The notes under the pieces are model-generated. The model was not told the origin of the DNA. It saw only the letters and a list, made by a program, of their open reading frames with translations, and made no database searches. DNA of 64,000 nt, taken from positions 1 through 64,000 of the forward strand of contig DATLQW010000081.1 of assembly GCA_035535035.1 (NCBI GenBank), given 5' to 3'. The first letter of the stretch is position 1, and each line of letters starts with the position of its first letter. Shown piece by piece: positions 42,511 through 53,658 of this stretch. This DNA comes from JASHVB01 sp035535035. GTDB taxonomy: Bacteria; Pseudomonadota; Alphaproteobacteria; Acetobacterales; Acetobacteraceae. The translations under genes and the position numbers were made by a program.

Positions 42511-44367
42511 TCATGCAAGCACGCGGGTGCCGCTGCGGGCCGGCCACGCGGCGGCGGTGCCCGGACGGCCGCGCAGGACGACGGTAGTGCGGGTGAAGCT
42601 GTTGACGGTCCCGTGCAGGGCCAAAAAGTGTTCCAGCACCGACGCCAGCAAATAAAGGCCGCTGGCCTGCCAGGCCCGCGGGTCGAATTCGAGCGTAACA
42701 TCCAGCCCGCGGCAGAACGCCCCGATGCGTCCGGGCGCCCGCGCAGTACCGGGGTGGGCGGAGATGCTGGTGATGGCGTCGATGGCATTGCGGGTTTCCG
42801 CGGTTTCCCGCAGGTCGTACAACCGCAGAACCTCCTTCAGTGCATTGGCGCCATCGTCGCCGCCGGTAACCGCGAGGTGGCCGAGCGACAGGTGCGACAC
42901 CAGCCGCCAGAAGCCGCGCTCGCGCAACGGCGGGCGCAGAGTGGTGGACGGTGGGGTGACGGCTCGGATGCCGGCGACCGAAGCGGCGCCTTCCACCAGG
43001 CGCAGGGTCGGGTGGCCGCCGCCGAATGGCAGGTCGGTGGGCAGGTCGCGACTGAGGCAGAGCGCGTCAACCGAAAGCACGGTGTCGGCCGGCTTGTCAG
43101 GGTCGAAGGCCGGATCGTGTGGAGCCACGAAGACTTCGGTGCCCGGCACGCCCGGCGCGGCGGGACGGCGGGCGACGTGGTAGAAACCGCCAGACGTTGC
43201 GGTGCCCACGCCGGACGGTCCCCGCGCCCGACCCGGGGACGCGGCCTCGGACTCGCTCAGCCGGTAAAACGGCCGCCAGGGCCGGAATGAGCCGTCCGGC
43301 AGGGTTTCGCGTACCCGATCGACGCTCCACACCTCGGCGGCGCGCGGGCGCCTGGCATCCGGCACGACGCGATACTCGGTATCCATGTGGGTCAGCCGTA
43401 TCGGTTCGCAGCGCTGCTGGAACAAGTTGACCAGCGGCGTGCAGCCGAGGGCGAGGGCCGTCGGGCCGATGCTGCGTTCCAGCTCCGGGGCGGCGCGGTC
43501 CAGATAAACGAAGATCTCCAGCTTGTTGCCGCCGGACACCAGCGTCTTGGTGTCGATCCGGGTGAAATCCAGGAACAGGAACTTCTCCGGGAAGGCGAAG
43601 TATTCGGTCAGCAGCCGGAAGCCGGAGAAGCCGCGCGCGGACCACGGCAGCAAGGCTTCCTCCGGGGCAAAGCCGGCGGGTGCGATGCTGCGGCCCGGTA
43701 CCACGACGGCGGCGCCATCGACCGCGGAATCGGCATACGCGACGGAGATCGCGTGGCCGCACAGCAGCTCATACAGCGGCAGCGTCTGGTTGGTGGGGCC
43801 GCGCAGGAAGAAGCGCAGCCGATCGACCCCGAGCTGGTTGAAGGTGACGTCGGGCGACGAGCATTTCAGGGTGACACGCAGCACGCCGGCAGCGCCGCTG
43901 GCAGCCGGGTTGGCGGGCGCGACGATCGGCAGGCCGGACAGGCGGACGCTCTCCACCTCGATCGGCCAGAGCGTGACGGCGCTGGTCGAGCGGTAGCGCA
44001 ACGTCTCCCCATGCACCGGTTCGGTGTCGAGGGCGAGGCCGGCCGCCAGCCGCGCCGGGATCAGCAGGTCCGGCTGGCAGTCGAGTTGCGCGACCATGCA
44101 GGACGGGATCGGCGAGAGGTAGTGCGGATACAGCAGGCCAAGCAGGGAGTCCGTGAGCTCGGGGAATTCGTCGTCGAGCCGGTGATGGACACGCCCGGCG
44201 AGGAACGCGACGCCTTCCAGCAGCCGGGCCACGTGCGGGTCGTCCACCGCGTCGGCCGAAAGGCGCAGCCGCCCGGCAATCTTCGGATGGGTCTCGGCGA
44301 ATTCCGCGGCCAGGCGTTTGATGGCCGCCAGTTCGCGATCGTAATACGGAAGCAGGGTATCGGACAT
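42511..44367 (-). CDS. tssF: Type VI secretion baseplate subunit TssF (ImpG/VasA)
   Basis: This 618-residue baseplate protein has the family N-terminus TLLPYYDRELAAIKRLAAEFAETHPKIAGRL and ADAVDDPHVARLLEGVAFLAGRVHHRLDDEFPELTDSLLGLLYPHYLSPIPS (about 4-90), then a large beta-rich body (LKCSSPDVTFNQLGVDRLRFFL near 165). The C-terminal region holds LVSHLSLGHLAVTG and FDPRAWQASGLYLLASVLEHF near 555-580. Length and motif order are complete. It works with TssK, TssE and TssG in the cytoplasmic baseplate. It lies between tssE and tssG in the minus-strand operon. Confidence 0.96.
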   Translation of the reverse strand: MSDTLLPYYDRELAAIKRLAAEFAETHPKIAGRLRLSADAVDDPHVARLLEGVAFLAGRVHHRLDDEFPELTDSLLGLLYPHYLSPIPSCMVAQLDCQPDLLIPARLAAGLALDTEPVHGETLRYRSTSAVTLWPIEVESVRLSGLPIVAPANPAASGAAGVLRVTLKCSSPDVTFNQLGVDRLRFFLRGPTNQTLPLYELLCGHAISVAYADSAVDGAAVVVPGRSIAPAGFAPEEALLPWSARGFSGFRLLTEYFAFPEKFLFLDFTRIDTKTLVSGGNKLEIFVYLDRAAPELERSIGPTALALGCTPLVNLFQQRCEPIRLTHMDTEYRVVPDARRPRAAEVWSVDRVRETLPDGSFRPWRPFYRLSESEAASPGRARGPSGVGTATSGGFYHVARRPAAPGVPGTEVFVAPHDPAFDPDKPADTVLSVDALCLSRDLPTDLPFGGGHPTLRLVEGAASVAGIRAVTPPSTTLRPPLRERGFWRLVSHLSLGHLAVTGGDDGANALKEVLRLYDLRETAETRNAIDAITSISAHPGTARAPGRIGAFCRGLDVTLEFDPRAWQASGLYLLASVLEHFLALHGTVNSFTRTTVVLRGRPGTAAAWPARSGTRVLA

Positions 44368-44369
44368 TT

Positions 44370-44394
44370 ACCTCTCCCATACAGTGGGAGAGGT
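44370..44394. repeat. Palindromic hairpin in the tssE-tssF gap
   Basis: ACCTCTCCCA (44370-44379) and TGGGAGAGGT (44385-44394) form a perfect ten-pair stem with loop TACAG, directly upstream of the tssF start codon (44367). The following bases GCCGCGAAGC match the flank of the element between tssL and tssM, so it seems to be one half of the same repeat family. Its position would place a hairpin over the tssF ribosome-binding site. Confidence 0.75.
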
Positions 44395-44512
44395 CGCCGC
44401 GAAGCAGCCTGTGGGGGTGATCGGGGCGGCAAGCGGTGCCCTCACCCGGTGCGCAAGCCCGTGCCGCGCCGATCCGCCGCGCGGCGCGACCCGGTTTTGC
44501 GGGAAACGTGCT

Positions 44513-45016
44513 CTACTCTTTCGCACGGACCAGCACATCGTCTGTCGTGGGATCCACCACCGTGTCGAAGGTCACCGCCTCAGGCGCCGGATCGGCGTGC
44601 ATCACGGCGTCGATCCGCAGGCGCAGCGTGGTCTCCAAATTCTCGCGGGCGTCCACCAGGTGCACGCGCACCGACAGGAAGCGCGGCTCGAACCGGCGGA
44701 TGGTATCCTCGATCTCCAGTCGCAGCTCCTCGCGCCGGCGCGCGTCGTTGAACGCGCCGGAGGCGAAGTCCGGAATGCCATAGCCGATCGGCGACGTGGT
44801 GAGTTCGCCCAGCGATTTCGGCCAGGAGCGCCATCGGCGGCGTGCATTCAGCAGCGCCTCCAGGTCACGCCGCACCGATTGGCGCAGTGCCGCCATGGTA
44901 TCCGCAACCGAGATCGGCGGATCGCGCGGCTGGTCCGGAGCTTCGTCGATCAACCGGTCGAGCAATGGCGCCTGGACGCGAACCGCGGTGCCGCGCGTTC
45001 CGGCCCGTCCACTCAT
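44513..45016 (-). CDS. tssE: Type VI secretion baseplate subunit TssE (gp25-like)
   Basis: This 167-residue protein has the gp25-like domain of phage baseplate: LLDRLIDEAPDQPRD near 18, SVRRDLEALLNARRRWRSWP near 47, LTTSPIGYGIPDFASG near 74, and the C-terminal IEDTIRRFEPRFLSVRVHLVD near 103-123. GRAGTRGTAV-type N-terminus is short. It forms part of the baseplate with TssF/G/K. Its ATG overlaps the tagJ stop as ATGA (45013-45016). Confidence 0.92.
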   Translation of the reverse strand: MSGRAGTRGTAVRVQAPLLDRLIDEAPDQPRDPPISVADTMAALRQSVRRDLEALLNARRRWRSWPKSLGELTTSPIGYGIPDFASGAFNDARRREELRLEIEDTIRRFEPRFLSVRVHLVDARENLETTLRLRIDAVMHADPAPEAVTFDTVVDPTTDDVLVRAKE

Positions 45017-45828
45017 GCGCCGCCCGTCCCGGTAAACGTCAGGCTGCCGAGTTCCATGATCGCGACATCGTCGTCGCCCACCAGGAACACCCGCTGGCCG
45101 ATACCGCGCACCGGGCCGCCCGCCGCCTGCTGCCAGTCGGTTTCACGGCCGATGCGTTGCGCTTCGCTCATCGCATCGTCGCCGCAGTACACCACCGGAA
45201 TATAGACGTCGCCGTCAGGGCCCTGGTCCACCGACATCGACGCGCGGCGCCACAGCAGGTCCCGCGGGCGCTTCGGCGCGTGCAGCGTGACGCTGATCAG
45301 GCGCTCGGTGGGGATCCAGTAGTATTTGCCGGTCGTGGTCAGCACCTCGACGCTGCCGGCCAGCAGGTCGTCCACGTCGCGCAGGTCGTCGAACGCCGTA
45401 CCGTTGTGCTTGCCCGGCGTGTGTGGCCGCACCGCCTCGGCTGCCTCGGCCTGTTGCGCTGCCTCCGCCACATCGCCGGCACGCAGCGCGACCAGCGCCG
45501 CGAGTTGCAAACGTTGCGTGTCGGTCGGTTCGCCCAGGAACTCCGGCACGCGGCCGTCGCGGAAAAGCTGGCGCCGCGCCATGTCCGCGCGCACCAGCTG
45601 GCGGAATTCGGCGACGACCAGGGCGCTGGACGGATCGATCGTCGAGGCCGCGTCCAGGATAACGTCGGCGCGTTCGAGGTTGCCGGAGAATGCCAGCAGC
45701 TCCGCCAGCAGCACGCGGGCGCTCAGGTCGGTAGGTGCCTTGCGCAGCGCGGTCTGTGCCGCCGTTATGGCATCGCTCAACTTGCCGGAGCGAAACAGCG
45801 TGGCGGCCGTCTGGTCGGTCGTGCTCAT
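45013..45828 (-). CDS. tagJ: Type VI secretion accessory protein TagJ (ImpE/SciE)
   Basis: This 271-residue protein has the ImpE pattern: two TPR-like helical pairs in the first 130 residues (ATLFRSGKLSDAITAAQTALRKAP; LLAELLAFSGNLERADVILDAAS) and then the family core DDLLAGSVEVLTTTGKYYWIPTERLISVTLHAPKRPRDLLWRRA (about 150-195), ending with VYIPVVY and GQRVFLVGDDDVAIMELGSLTF. TagJ binds the N-terminal region of TssB and affects sheath recycling in other bacteria. It lies between tssC2 and tssE with overlap into tssE. The name assumes the imp layout. Confidence 0.92.
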   Translation of the reverse strand: MSTTDQTAATLFRSGKLSDAITAAQTALRKAPTDLSARVLLAELLAFSGNLERADVILDAASTIDPSSALVVAEFRQLVRADMARRQLFRDGRVPEFLGEPTDTQRLQLAALVALRAGDVAEAAQQAEAAEAVRPHTPGKHNGTAFDDLRDVDDLLAGSVEVLTTTGKYYWIPTERLISVTLHAPKRPRDLLWRRASMSVDQGPDGDVYIPVVYCGDDAMSEAQRIGRETDWQQAAGGPVRGIGQRVFLVGDDDVAIMELGSLTFTGTGGA

Positions 45829-45909
45829 GAATCCCTCAAGGTTTGTAGCCGTCCGAAGCGACCCCGACCCGATCGGGGACCGCGGCCGGGTCCGGGCGGA
45901 CCGTCATCA

Positions 45910-47469
45910 TCAGCGGCCGCCGAGATCGGTGACGAGTTGGAATGTCGCCGACACGTCGTCGAGCTGGTAGTGCGGCTGCAACTGCACCACGCAACCGAAA
46001 TGGCCAGGCTTGCCGGTCAGTTCCTGTACCCTGACGCGACCGCCGACCAGCGGAAACCGCGCGCGGGAATCGCCGGTGGAGCTGACATTGGCATTGACGT
46101 ATTGGGTCAGCCATTCCTGCAACAGCCGTTCGATCTCGTCGGCAGTCTTGAACGAGCCGACCATCTGCCGGCCCTTCATCTTCAGGTGGTGCGCGAAGCG
46201 CGAGGCGCACAGGATGGAATTGATCTGCGACGACAGCCTTGCGTTGGCGTCCGCAGCCACCGCTGTCGCGCCGGTGTAGCGCTGCGGCACCAGCAGACTG
46301 CGCACCGCGCCGAACACCAGTTCCTCGCTGAACGGTATGGCGGATAGCGGCATCAGTCCGGCATCGAGCAATGCGCGTTCCTGGTGGTCGTTCCAGACGA
46401 TCTCCACCGATGCACGGGTCCACACGAAATCGGGATCGGTGCGGAACGGCTCGAGCGGCACGCCTTCCACCAGGCCGCCGCCGACCCGGTCCGTTTCCAC
46501 GCCGCGCACATCGGCCGGCCAGGCGTAATTGGCAAACGCGCGGGCGACGACGCTGGCGAACGCGTAGTTGGCGTTCATCCACACCCTCTCCTCGCCGGTC
46601 GGGGCGTATTCGGCATAGCGGAAGCTGTCGGCGCGGGTGCCGTCATCCTCCCAGGGAGGGCGGGCGAGCAAGCGCGGCAAGGCGACGCCGATGAAGCGCA
46701 TGTCCGGGCGCGTCGCGAGGCTGCGCCAGCGGGCATGCTCGGCGTTGCGCAGCGGCGCGGCGAGATCGATGACGTTGGCGAGGTCGGCGAAGCTGTCAAC
46801 CTCCAGCAGCGTCGGTGAGGCTGCCATGATGACCGGACAAAACGCTGCCGCCGCAACGCCCGACAAGGCGGTCAGCGCGGTGACGTCGTCGGTCCGTGCC
46901 GTGGGGGAGGGGCGGTGGCGTACCTCGTGGTCCACCACCAGCAGGCCATACGGCTCGCCACCGGGCGTGCCGAACTCCTCCTCATATACCTTGCGGAACA
47001 AATTGCTCTGGTCGAACTCGATCGCCCGTTCCAGGTCGCGGCAGACCTCGTGCCAGCCGGCATTGAACAGCTTGATCTTGAGCCGGCTGCTCTGGTCGGT
47101 GCCGTCCACCAGCCAGGCAATGCCGCGCCAGGTGCCTTCCAGGCGACGCAGCCTTGCCTCGTGCAGGATCGCGTCCACCTGCTCCGACAGCAGCGCATCG
47201 ATCGCAGCGATGTCGCGATCGAGCATGCCGCGCAACCCCTCCGGATCGGCGCGCAGCCGGCATCCCGCCGCCGCGCCGAACCACCGATCGACGGCCTCGC
47301 CACCGTCACTCACCAGGAAGTCGGAGATTGCGTCTTCCAGGGCGATGTCGCGTTTGCCGACAAAGCGGCCGGACAGCATTGCCCCGCGCAGATCGATCGG
47401 CGCATCTCCCCCTTCCCTTGAGGGAGGGGGTTGGGAGGAGGGGGCCGTCTGGGAAACCGCCAGATCCAT
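45910..47469 (-). CDS. tssC2: Second TssC-type sheath large subunit (ImpD-like)
   Basis: This 519-residue TssC paralog has the sheath hallmarks LEGTWRGIAWLVDGTD near 128, IEFDQSNLFRKVYEEEFGTPGGEPYG near 167, FRYAEYAPTGEERVWMNANYAFASVVARAF near 283 and HHLKMKGRQMVGSFKTADEIERLLQEWLTQYVNANVSSTGDSRARFPL near 425-474. It is clearly related to TssC1 but is a distinct protein; two TssC forms also occur in Agrobacterium imp loci. The start is uncertain: 47469 lies inside a palindromic element whose DNA would encode residues 11-22 (a proline/serine-rich stretch), while ATG 47379 would give 489 residues and start past the element. GGGGGAGAGG precedes 47469. Confidence 0.88.
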   Translation of the reverse strand: MDLAVSQTAPSSQPPPSREGGDAPIDLRGAMLSGRFVGKRDIALEDAISDFLVSDGGEAVDRWFGAAAGCRLRADPEGLRGMLDRDIAAIDALLSEQVDAILHEARLRRLEGTWRGIAWLVDGTDQSSRLKIKLFNAGWHEVCRDLERAIEFDQSNLFRKVYEEEFGTPGGEPYGLLVVDHEVRHRPSPTARTDDVTALTALSGVAAAAFCPVIMAASPTLLEVDSFADLANVIDLAAPLRNAEHARWRSLATRPDMRFIGVALPRLLARPPWEDDGTRADSFRYAEYAPTGEERVWMNANYAFASVVARAFANYAWPADVRGVETDRVGGGLVEGVPLEPFRTDPDFVWTRASVEIVWNDHQERALLDAGLMPLSAIPFSEELVFGAVRSLLVPQRYTGATAVAADANARLSSQINSILCASRFAHHLKMKGRQMVGSFKTADEIERLLQEWLTQYVNANVSSTGDSRARFPLVGGRVRVQELTGKPGHFGCVVQLQPHYQLDDVSATFQLVTDLGGR

Positions 47470-47525
47470 TATGCGCGCCGCCTCTCCCCCTAACCCCCTC
47501 CTTCAACCGGAAGGGGTCAGGGGGC
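47405..47525. repeat. Composite inverted palindromic element at the tssC1-tssC2 junction
   Basis: Two G-rich hairpin half-elements point at each other. The left half is CCCTTGAGGGAGGGGG followed by TTGGGAGG, near 47411-47437, and the right half in reverse complement reads GAAGGAGGGGGTTAGGGGG (47484-47505 region). Between them lie about 45 bases that include the 5' ATG of tssC2. The same half-element recurs at 55611-55703 and 60811-60914, so this is a member of a dispersed family. Confidence 0.75.
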
Positions 47526-47538
47526 GAGAACCGGGCCG

Positions 47539-49035
47539 TTAGCCCGTATTGGCCGGAATGCGGGCCACCATGCGCAGGCTCGTGGTGAGCTCTTCCATCT
47601 GCAGCCACGGCCGCAGATAGGCGACCGCGTTGTAGGAACCCGGCCGGCCGGGAATTTCCCGCACCTCCACCTTCGCCTCGCGCAGCGGATAGCGCGCCTT
47701 CATCTCCTGGCCGGCGTTCTCGTTGCCGTTGACGTAGTTGGTGATCCAGCGGTTCAGCCAACGCTCGACATCGCCGGCCTCCATGAAGCTGCCGATCTTG
47801 TCGCGGGCCATCACCTTCAGGTAGTGCGCAAAGCGGCTGGACGCCATGATGTATGGCAGCCGTGACGAAATCGCGGCATTGGCGGTCGCTTCCGGCCGGT
47901 CGTACTTCTTCGCCTTCTGCACCGTCTGCGCCCCGAAAAACACCGAGTAGTCGGTGTTCTTGTAGTGGCAGAGCGGCAGGAAGCCGAGATTGGACAGCTC
48001 GAACTCGCGCCGGTCGGTGATGGCCAGCTCGGTCGGGCACTTGGCGTCCATGTCGCCGTCGTCCGACGTAAACACGTGCGTCGGCAGGCCCTCCACCTTG
48101 CCGCCGCCCTCGGCGCCGCGAATCGCGGTGCAGAAGCCATATTTGGCGAATGCGTCCGTGAGCTTGGTGCCCATCGCGTAGGCCGCGTTCATCCAGCAAT
48201 AATGGTCGTGGTCCATCGCCTTGGCGGCGCCCGTCGCGTCGTCATACGGCGCTTCCTCGTAGGCGAACTCGTCGATCGCCTTGGTCGCCGCGCCATAGGG
48301 CAGGCGCGCCAGCGTGCGCGGCATCACCAGGCTGACGAAGCGCGCATCCTCGCTGTCGCGGAAGCTGCGCCACTTGGTGTAGTCCGCGGTCTCGAAGATC
48401 TTCGCGAGGTCGCGCGGCTTGGCCAACTCGGTCCAGGAGTCGAAGCCGAACATGCCAGGACCGGCCGCCGAGATGAACGGCGCGAACGCGCCGGCCGCAA
48501 CGTTGGAGATCAGCCGCAGCGTCTCGACGTCGTCCGGATGCTGCGTCCACTCGTAATCGCCGATCAGCGAACCATAGGGCTCGCCGCCCGGGGTGCCGAA
48601 CTCGTTCTCGTAGATCTTCTTGAACAACTGGCTCTGGTCGAATTCGACCGCCCGCTGAAGGTCGCGGCTCAGGTCGCGCTTGGACGCGTTCAGCACGCGG
48701 ATCTTCAGGCTGGTGCCGGTCTCGCTGTTCATGACCAGATAGTTCAGCCCGCGCCACGTCCCCTCGAGCTTGGTGAATTTGGGGTCGTGCATGATCGCGT
48801 TGAGCTGCTCCGACAGCTTGCGGTCGATGGCGGCGATCGCCCGCTCGAACGTCCGCTGCAGGTTCTTGTCGAACGTGACCGTGCCGGCCATCGCCTGCTC
48901 GACCAGGTTCTTCATCAGATCCGTCGTCTGATCGGGCGCGGTCTGCTTGGTCGCGCCGATGACCTGGTCGAGGAACGATACGCCTTCGGTGGTAGTGGCC
49001 TCGGCGGCCGGCGTGGCAGTCTGTGCGCCTGACAT
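47539..49035 (-). CDS. tssC1: Type VI contractile sheath large subunit TssC (ImpC/EvpB)
   Basis: This 498-residue sheath protein has LEGTWRGLNYLVMNSETG near 88, LQRAVEFDQSQLFKKIYENEFGTPGGEPYGSLIGDYEW near 127 and FAPFISAAGPGMFGFDSWTELAKPRDL near 188. It also has YGAATKAIDEFAYEEAPY near 248, HYCWMNAAYAMGTKLTDAFAKYGF near 287, and the C-terminal region with FAHYLKVMARDKIGSFMEAGDVERWLNRWITNYVN. It assembles with TssB into the contractile sheath around the Hcp tube and is disassembled by ClpV. The gene starts three bases after tssB, the classic tssBC pair. Length is normal. Confidence 0.96.
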   Translation of the reverse strand: MSGAQTATPAAEATTTEGVSFLDQVIGATKQTAPDQTTDLMKNLVEQAMAGTVTFDKNLQRTFERAIAAIDRKLSEQLNAIMHDPKFTKLEGTWRGLNYLVMNSETGTSLKIRVLNASKRDLSRDLQRAVEFDQSQLFKKIYENEFGTPGGEPYGSLIGDYEWTQHPDDVETLRLISNVAAGAFAPFISAAGPGMFGFDSWTELAKPRDLAKIFETADYTKWRSFRDSEDARFVSLVMPRTLARLPYGAATKAIDEFAYEEAPYDDATGAAKAMDHDHYCWMNAAYAMGTKLTDAFAKYGFCTAIRGAEGGGKVEGLPTHVFTSDDGDMDAKCPTELAITDRREFELSNLGFLPLCHYKNTDYSVFFGAQTVQKAKKYDRPEATANAAISSRLPYIMASSRFAHYLKVMARDKIGSFMEAGDVERWLNRWITNYVNGNENAGQEMKARYPLREAKVEVREIPGRPGSYNAVAYLRPWLQMEELTTSLRMVARIPANTG

Positions 49036-49038
49036 GGA

Positions 49039-49548
49039 TCAGCCCTCCTGCTTGCCGAGGCCGAGCTGCTCCTGCAGGGACTTCAGCTCGGTCTCGTTCC
49101 TCAGCACCTGCTCCAGCAGGCCCTCAAGCTCCTCCGACCGGTCAACCTTGCTCATCAGGTCGCGCAGCTTGGACCGCGTCTCCATCAGCGCCCGCAACGC
49201 CGGCACCTGACCGGCGACGCGCGCCGGCTCGAAGTCATCGAGCGAATTGAACTTCAGCTCCACGCTCATCTGGCCGCCGGCTTCCGAAAGCTTGTTGTCA
49301 ACCTTCAGCTTCAGGCCAGGATTCATGCTGGCCATCACGTCGTTGAAGTTGTCGCGGTCGATCTGGATGAACTTGCGGTCCGCCATGGGCCGCAGCGGCG
49401 AGGTGGGGTCGCCGGAGAAGTCGCCCATGACCCCGACGACGAACGGCAACTCGCGGACGATCTGCGCGCCCTCCGTCTCGACTTCGTAAGTGATGTGAAC
49501 GCGCGGCTTGCGCACGCGATTCAGCTTGTCATGTATGCTTGCACTCAT
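49039..49548 (-). CDS. tssB: Type VI contractile sheath small subunit TssB (ImpB)
   Basis: This 169-residue sheath subunit starts with SASIHDKLNRVRKPRVHITYEVETEG, the family opening, followed by ELPFVVGVMGDFSGDP (36-51), RKFIQIDRDNFNDVMASMNPGL near 64 and LKFNSLDDFEPARVAGQVPALRALMETRSKLRDLMSKVD near 98. The C-terminal helices contain the ClpV-independent tail. The start at 49548 is supported by family alignment; an in-frame extension to 49689 covers the promoter. A readable sigma-70 promoter lies about 80 bases upstream. Confidence 0.95.
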   Translation of the reverse strand: MSASIHDKLNRVRKPRVHITYEVETEGAQIVRELPFVVGVMGDFSGDPTSPLRPMADRKFIQIDRDNFNDVMASMNPGLKLKVDNKLSEAGGQMSVELKFNSLDDFEPARVAGQVPALRALMETRSKLRDLMSKVDRSEELEGLLEQVLRNETELKSLQEQLGLGKQEG

Positions 49549-49629
49549 GTGCTCGCTTCCCGTCGCTGTGGTCGGCTGGCGCCGACATTGCCTGCCTGTG
49601 CCGTTGGCGGTTTCACCACACCAGGCCGA

Positions 49630-49659
49630 ATAATAGTCGGCCCGGACGAATAGGGTCAA
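49630..49659 (-). promoter_or_regulatory. Promoter upstream of tssB
   Basis: On the minus strand TTGACC (49654-49659) is followed after 18 bases by TATTAT (49630-49635). This is the best promoter-like match in the locus, about 80 bases before the tssB ATG, in the 201-bp gap after tssA. It suggests tssB and the downstream genes to tssG and the methyltransferase can be transcribed apart from tssA. A transcription start is not shown. Confidence 0.6.
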
Positions 49660-49749
49660 CAACCGAGCGCCGGATATGACATGGTTCACACTCGGGCGCC
49701 ATGATTTCCTTTATCAGGCAGGCGAAACCGCAGCCCAGGCCGCGCCGCG

Positions 49750-50865
49750 CTACCCCTCCGGCGGCGGCGGCGGCCGGATGCCAAGCGTGGTGAGGATCGC
49801 ATTCCGGCTGTCCCGATCAGACACGATCTCCTCCAGCAGGTCCGGCCAGGTCATCCGCCCGCGGCGCACCGCTTCGTCCAGCGTGTAGGACAGCGGCGAC
49901 AGCGGCTCGGTCCGGCGGAAGAACGCGGCGAGGCTCTCCAGCGCGCGCAGCGCGTCCTCGCGGGAGGCGACCTGCCCGGCCGGCACGGCGACGCCGCCGA
50001 TCGCCCCGCCGCCCACCGCCACCCCCGGCGCCGCGACCTCGGCCGGCGCGTCCGCCGCCGGCGCGCCAGCCTCCGGCGGGGAATACCGGTTGGCGATTTC
50101 CACAACATGCGCGATCATGTCGCGCACCGTGCTCGTCGATGGCGGGTCCTCGCTCGCCTTCTCGTCGAGTATTCCCGCCATTCCCTGCCAGGCGGCCAGC
50201 GCCTCGCGTGCGTCCTCGCGCAGCCTGGCGAAGTTGCGCGCCTGACCGCGCGCCTCCTTCTCCAGTTCTTCGAACGGGACGGCGCCCGCCGCGATGCGCG
50301 CCGCCCGCCGTTCACCGTCCAGCGTCCCGAGCTGCGCCGAGCTTTCATACTGATACATCGCGATCGGGGTGCCGTCGCCGCGGGTGAACAGCGCCAGCTT
50401 GTGCAGCGGCTGGATCAGCGAGCCGTTGCCTTCGCGTCCGTTCAGCCCGGTTACCGGCGCAACCCGCGTCTCCACGCCATAGTCGTCGGGCAGCGGAAAC
50501 ACGCCGTCCCAATATTGCGCCGCCAGTCCGGCGATCAGTCGTGCACCGGCAGCGAGACCGGGCAGCCCGTGGCTGCGCACATACGCCTCGGTGACCCAGG
50601 CCGCGACCTCCAGGTCCTTGGCGGTTTCCGCCAGCGTCTTCAGGCCCAGCTCCCGCACGCTGCGCCACAGCGGCGCCGGATCGCGCGCATCGTCGCTGCC
50701 GGCCTCCTGCAGCTTTTCCGCGTCGCGCGCCTCCGAGCGCGCGTCGCGCAGCCGGTTGTACGGCGACTGCGCGGTATAGTCCTCCCGGATGTCGCTGCCC
50801 TGGGGAGCGTCGCCCGGAATCGGCGCCAGCAGTGCATCGAGATCGAACCCATCCGGCAAAGCCAC
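49750..50865 (-). CDS. tssA: Type VI secretion assembly protein TssA (ImpA)
   Basis: This 371-residue protein has the ImpA N-terminal domain: FDLDALLAPIPGDAPQGSDIREDYTAQSPYNRLRDARSEARDAE at about 7-50, then WRSVRELGLKTLAETAKDLEVAAWVTEAYVRSHGLPGLAAGARLI (67-111). It has ESSAQLGTLDGERRAARIA near 174, an alanine/proline/glycine-rich linker (about 262-305), and a C-terminal domain ALRALESLAAFFRRTEPLSPLSYTLDEAVRRGRMTWPDLLEEIV. TssA guides baseplate assembly and tail-tube and sheath polymerisation. It diverges from clpV with a 114-bp shared upstream region and ends 201 bases before tssB. Confidence 0.94.
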   Translation of the reverse strand: MALPDGFDLDALLAPIPGDAPQGSDIREDYTAQSPYNRLRDARSEARDAEKLQEAGSDDARDPAPLWRSVRELGLKTLAETAKDLEVAAWVTEAYVRSHGLPGLAAGARLIAGLAAQYWDGVFPLPDDYGVETRVAPVTGLNGREGNGSLIQPLHKLALFTRGDGTPIAMYQYESSAQLGTLDGERRAARIAAGAVPFEELEKEARGQARNFARLREDAREALAAWQGMAGILDEKASEDPPSTSTVRDMIAHVVEIANRYSPPEAGAPAADAPAEVAAPGVAVGGGAIGGVAVPAGQVASREDALRALESLAAFFRRTEPLSPLSYTLDEAVRRGRMTWPDLLEEIVSDRDSRNAILTTLGIRPPPPPEG

Positions 50866-50979
50866 TTGCGCACCTGCTCAAAAGCTGGACAACGGTTCCG
50901 CGTAACACATACAGTTGATGCGCGGAAAGGGGGGATGGTCCCCCGGCTCCACCGCGTCGGCAACCGGGCAGGAAACACG
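50866..50979. promoter_or_regulatory. Divergent promoter region between tssA and clpV
   Basis: This 114-bp gap must hold the promoters of both tssA (minus) and clpV-hcp (plus). On the plus strand TGGACA (50886-50891 region) with TACAGT 18 bases on is a fair match. A short GGGGG-ATGGT-CCCCC stem (50930-50944) would lie in the clpV leader. No sigma-54 -24/-12 pattern was seen. Regulatory binding sites were not identified. Confidence 0.4.
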
Positions 50980-53622
<2,643 letters not shown>

Positions 53623-53658
53623 GTTTGTGTCTGGTATGACAGCAAAAGGAGCGTCAGC

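Noticed and set aside
53623..53658. Sigma-54 promoter before hcp
   Set aside because: TGGTATGACAGCA resembles a -24 but the -12 GC is not at the required distance, and hcp is only 36 bases after clpV.
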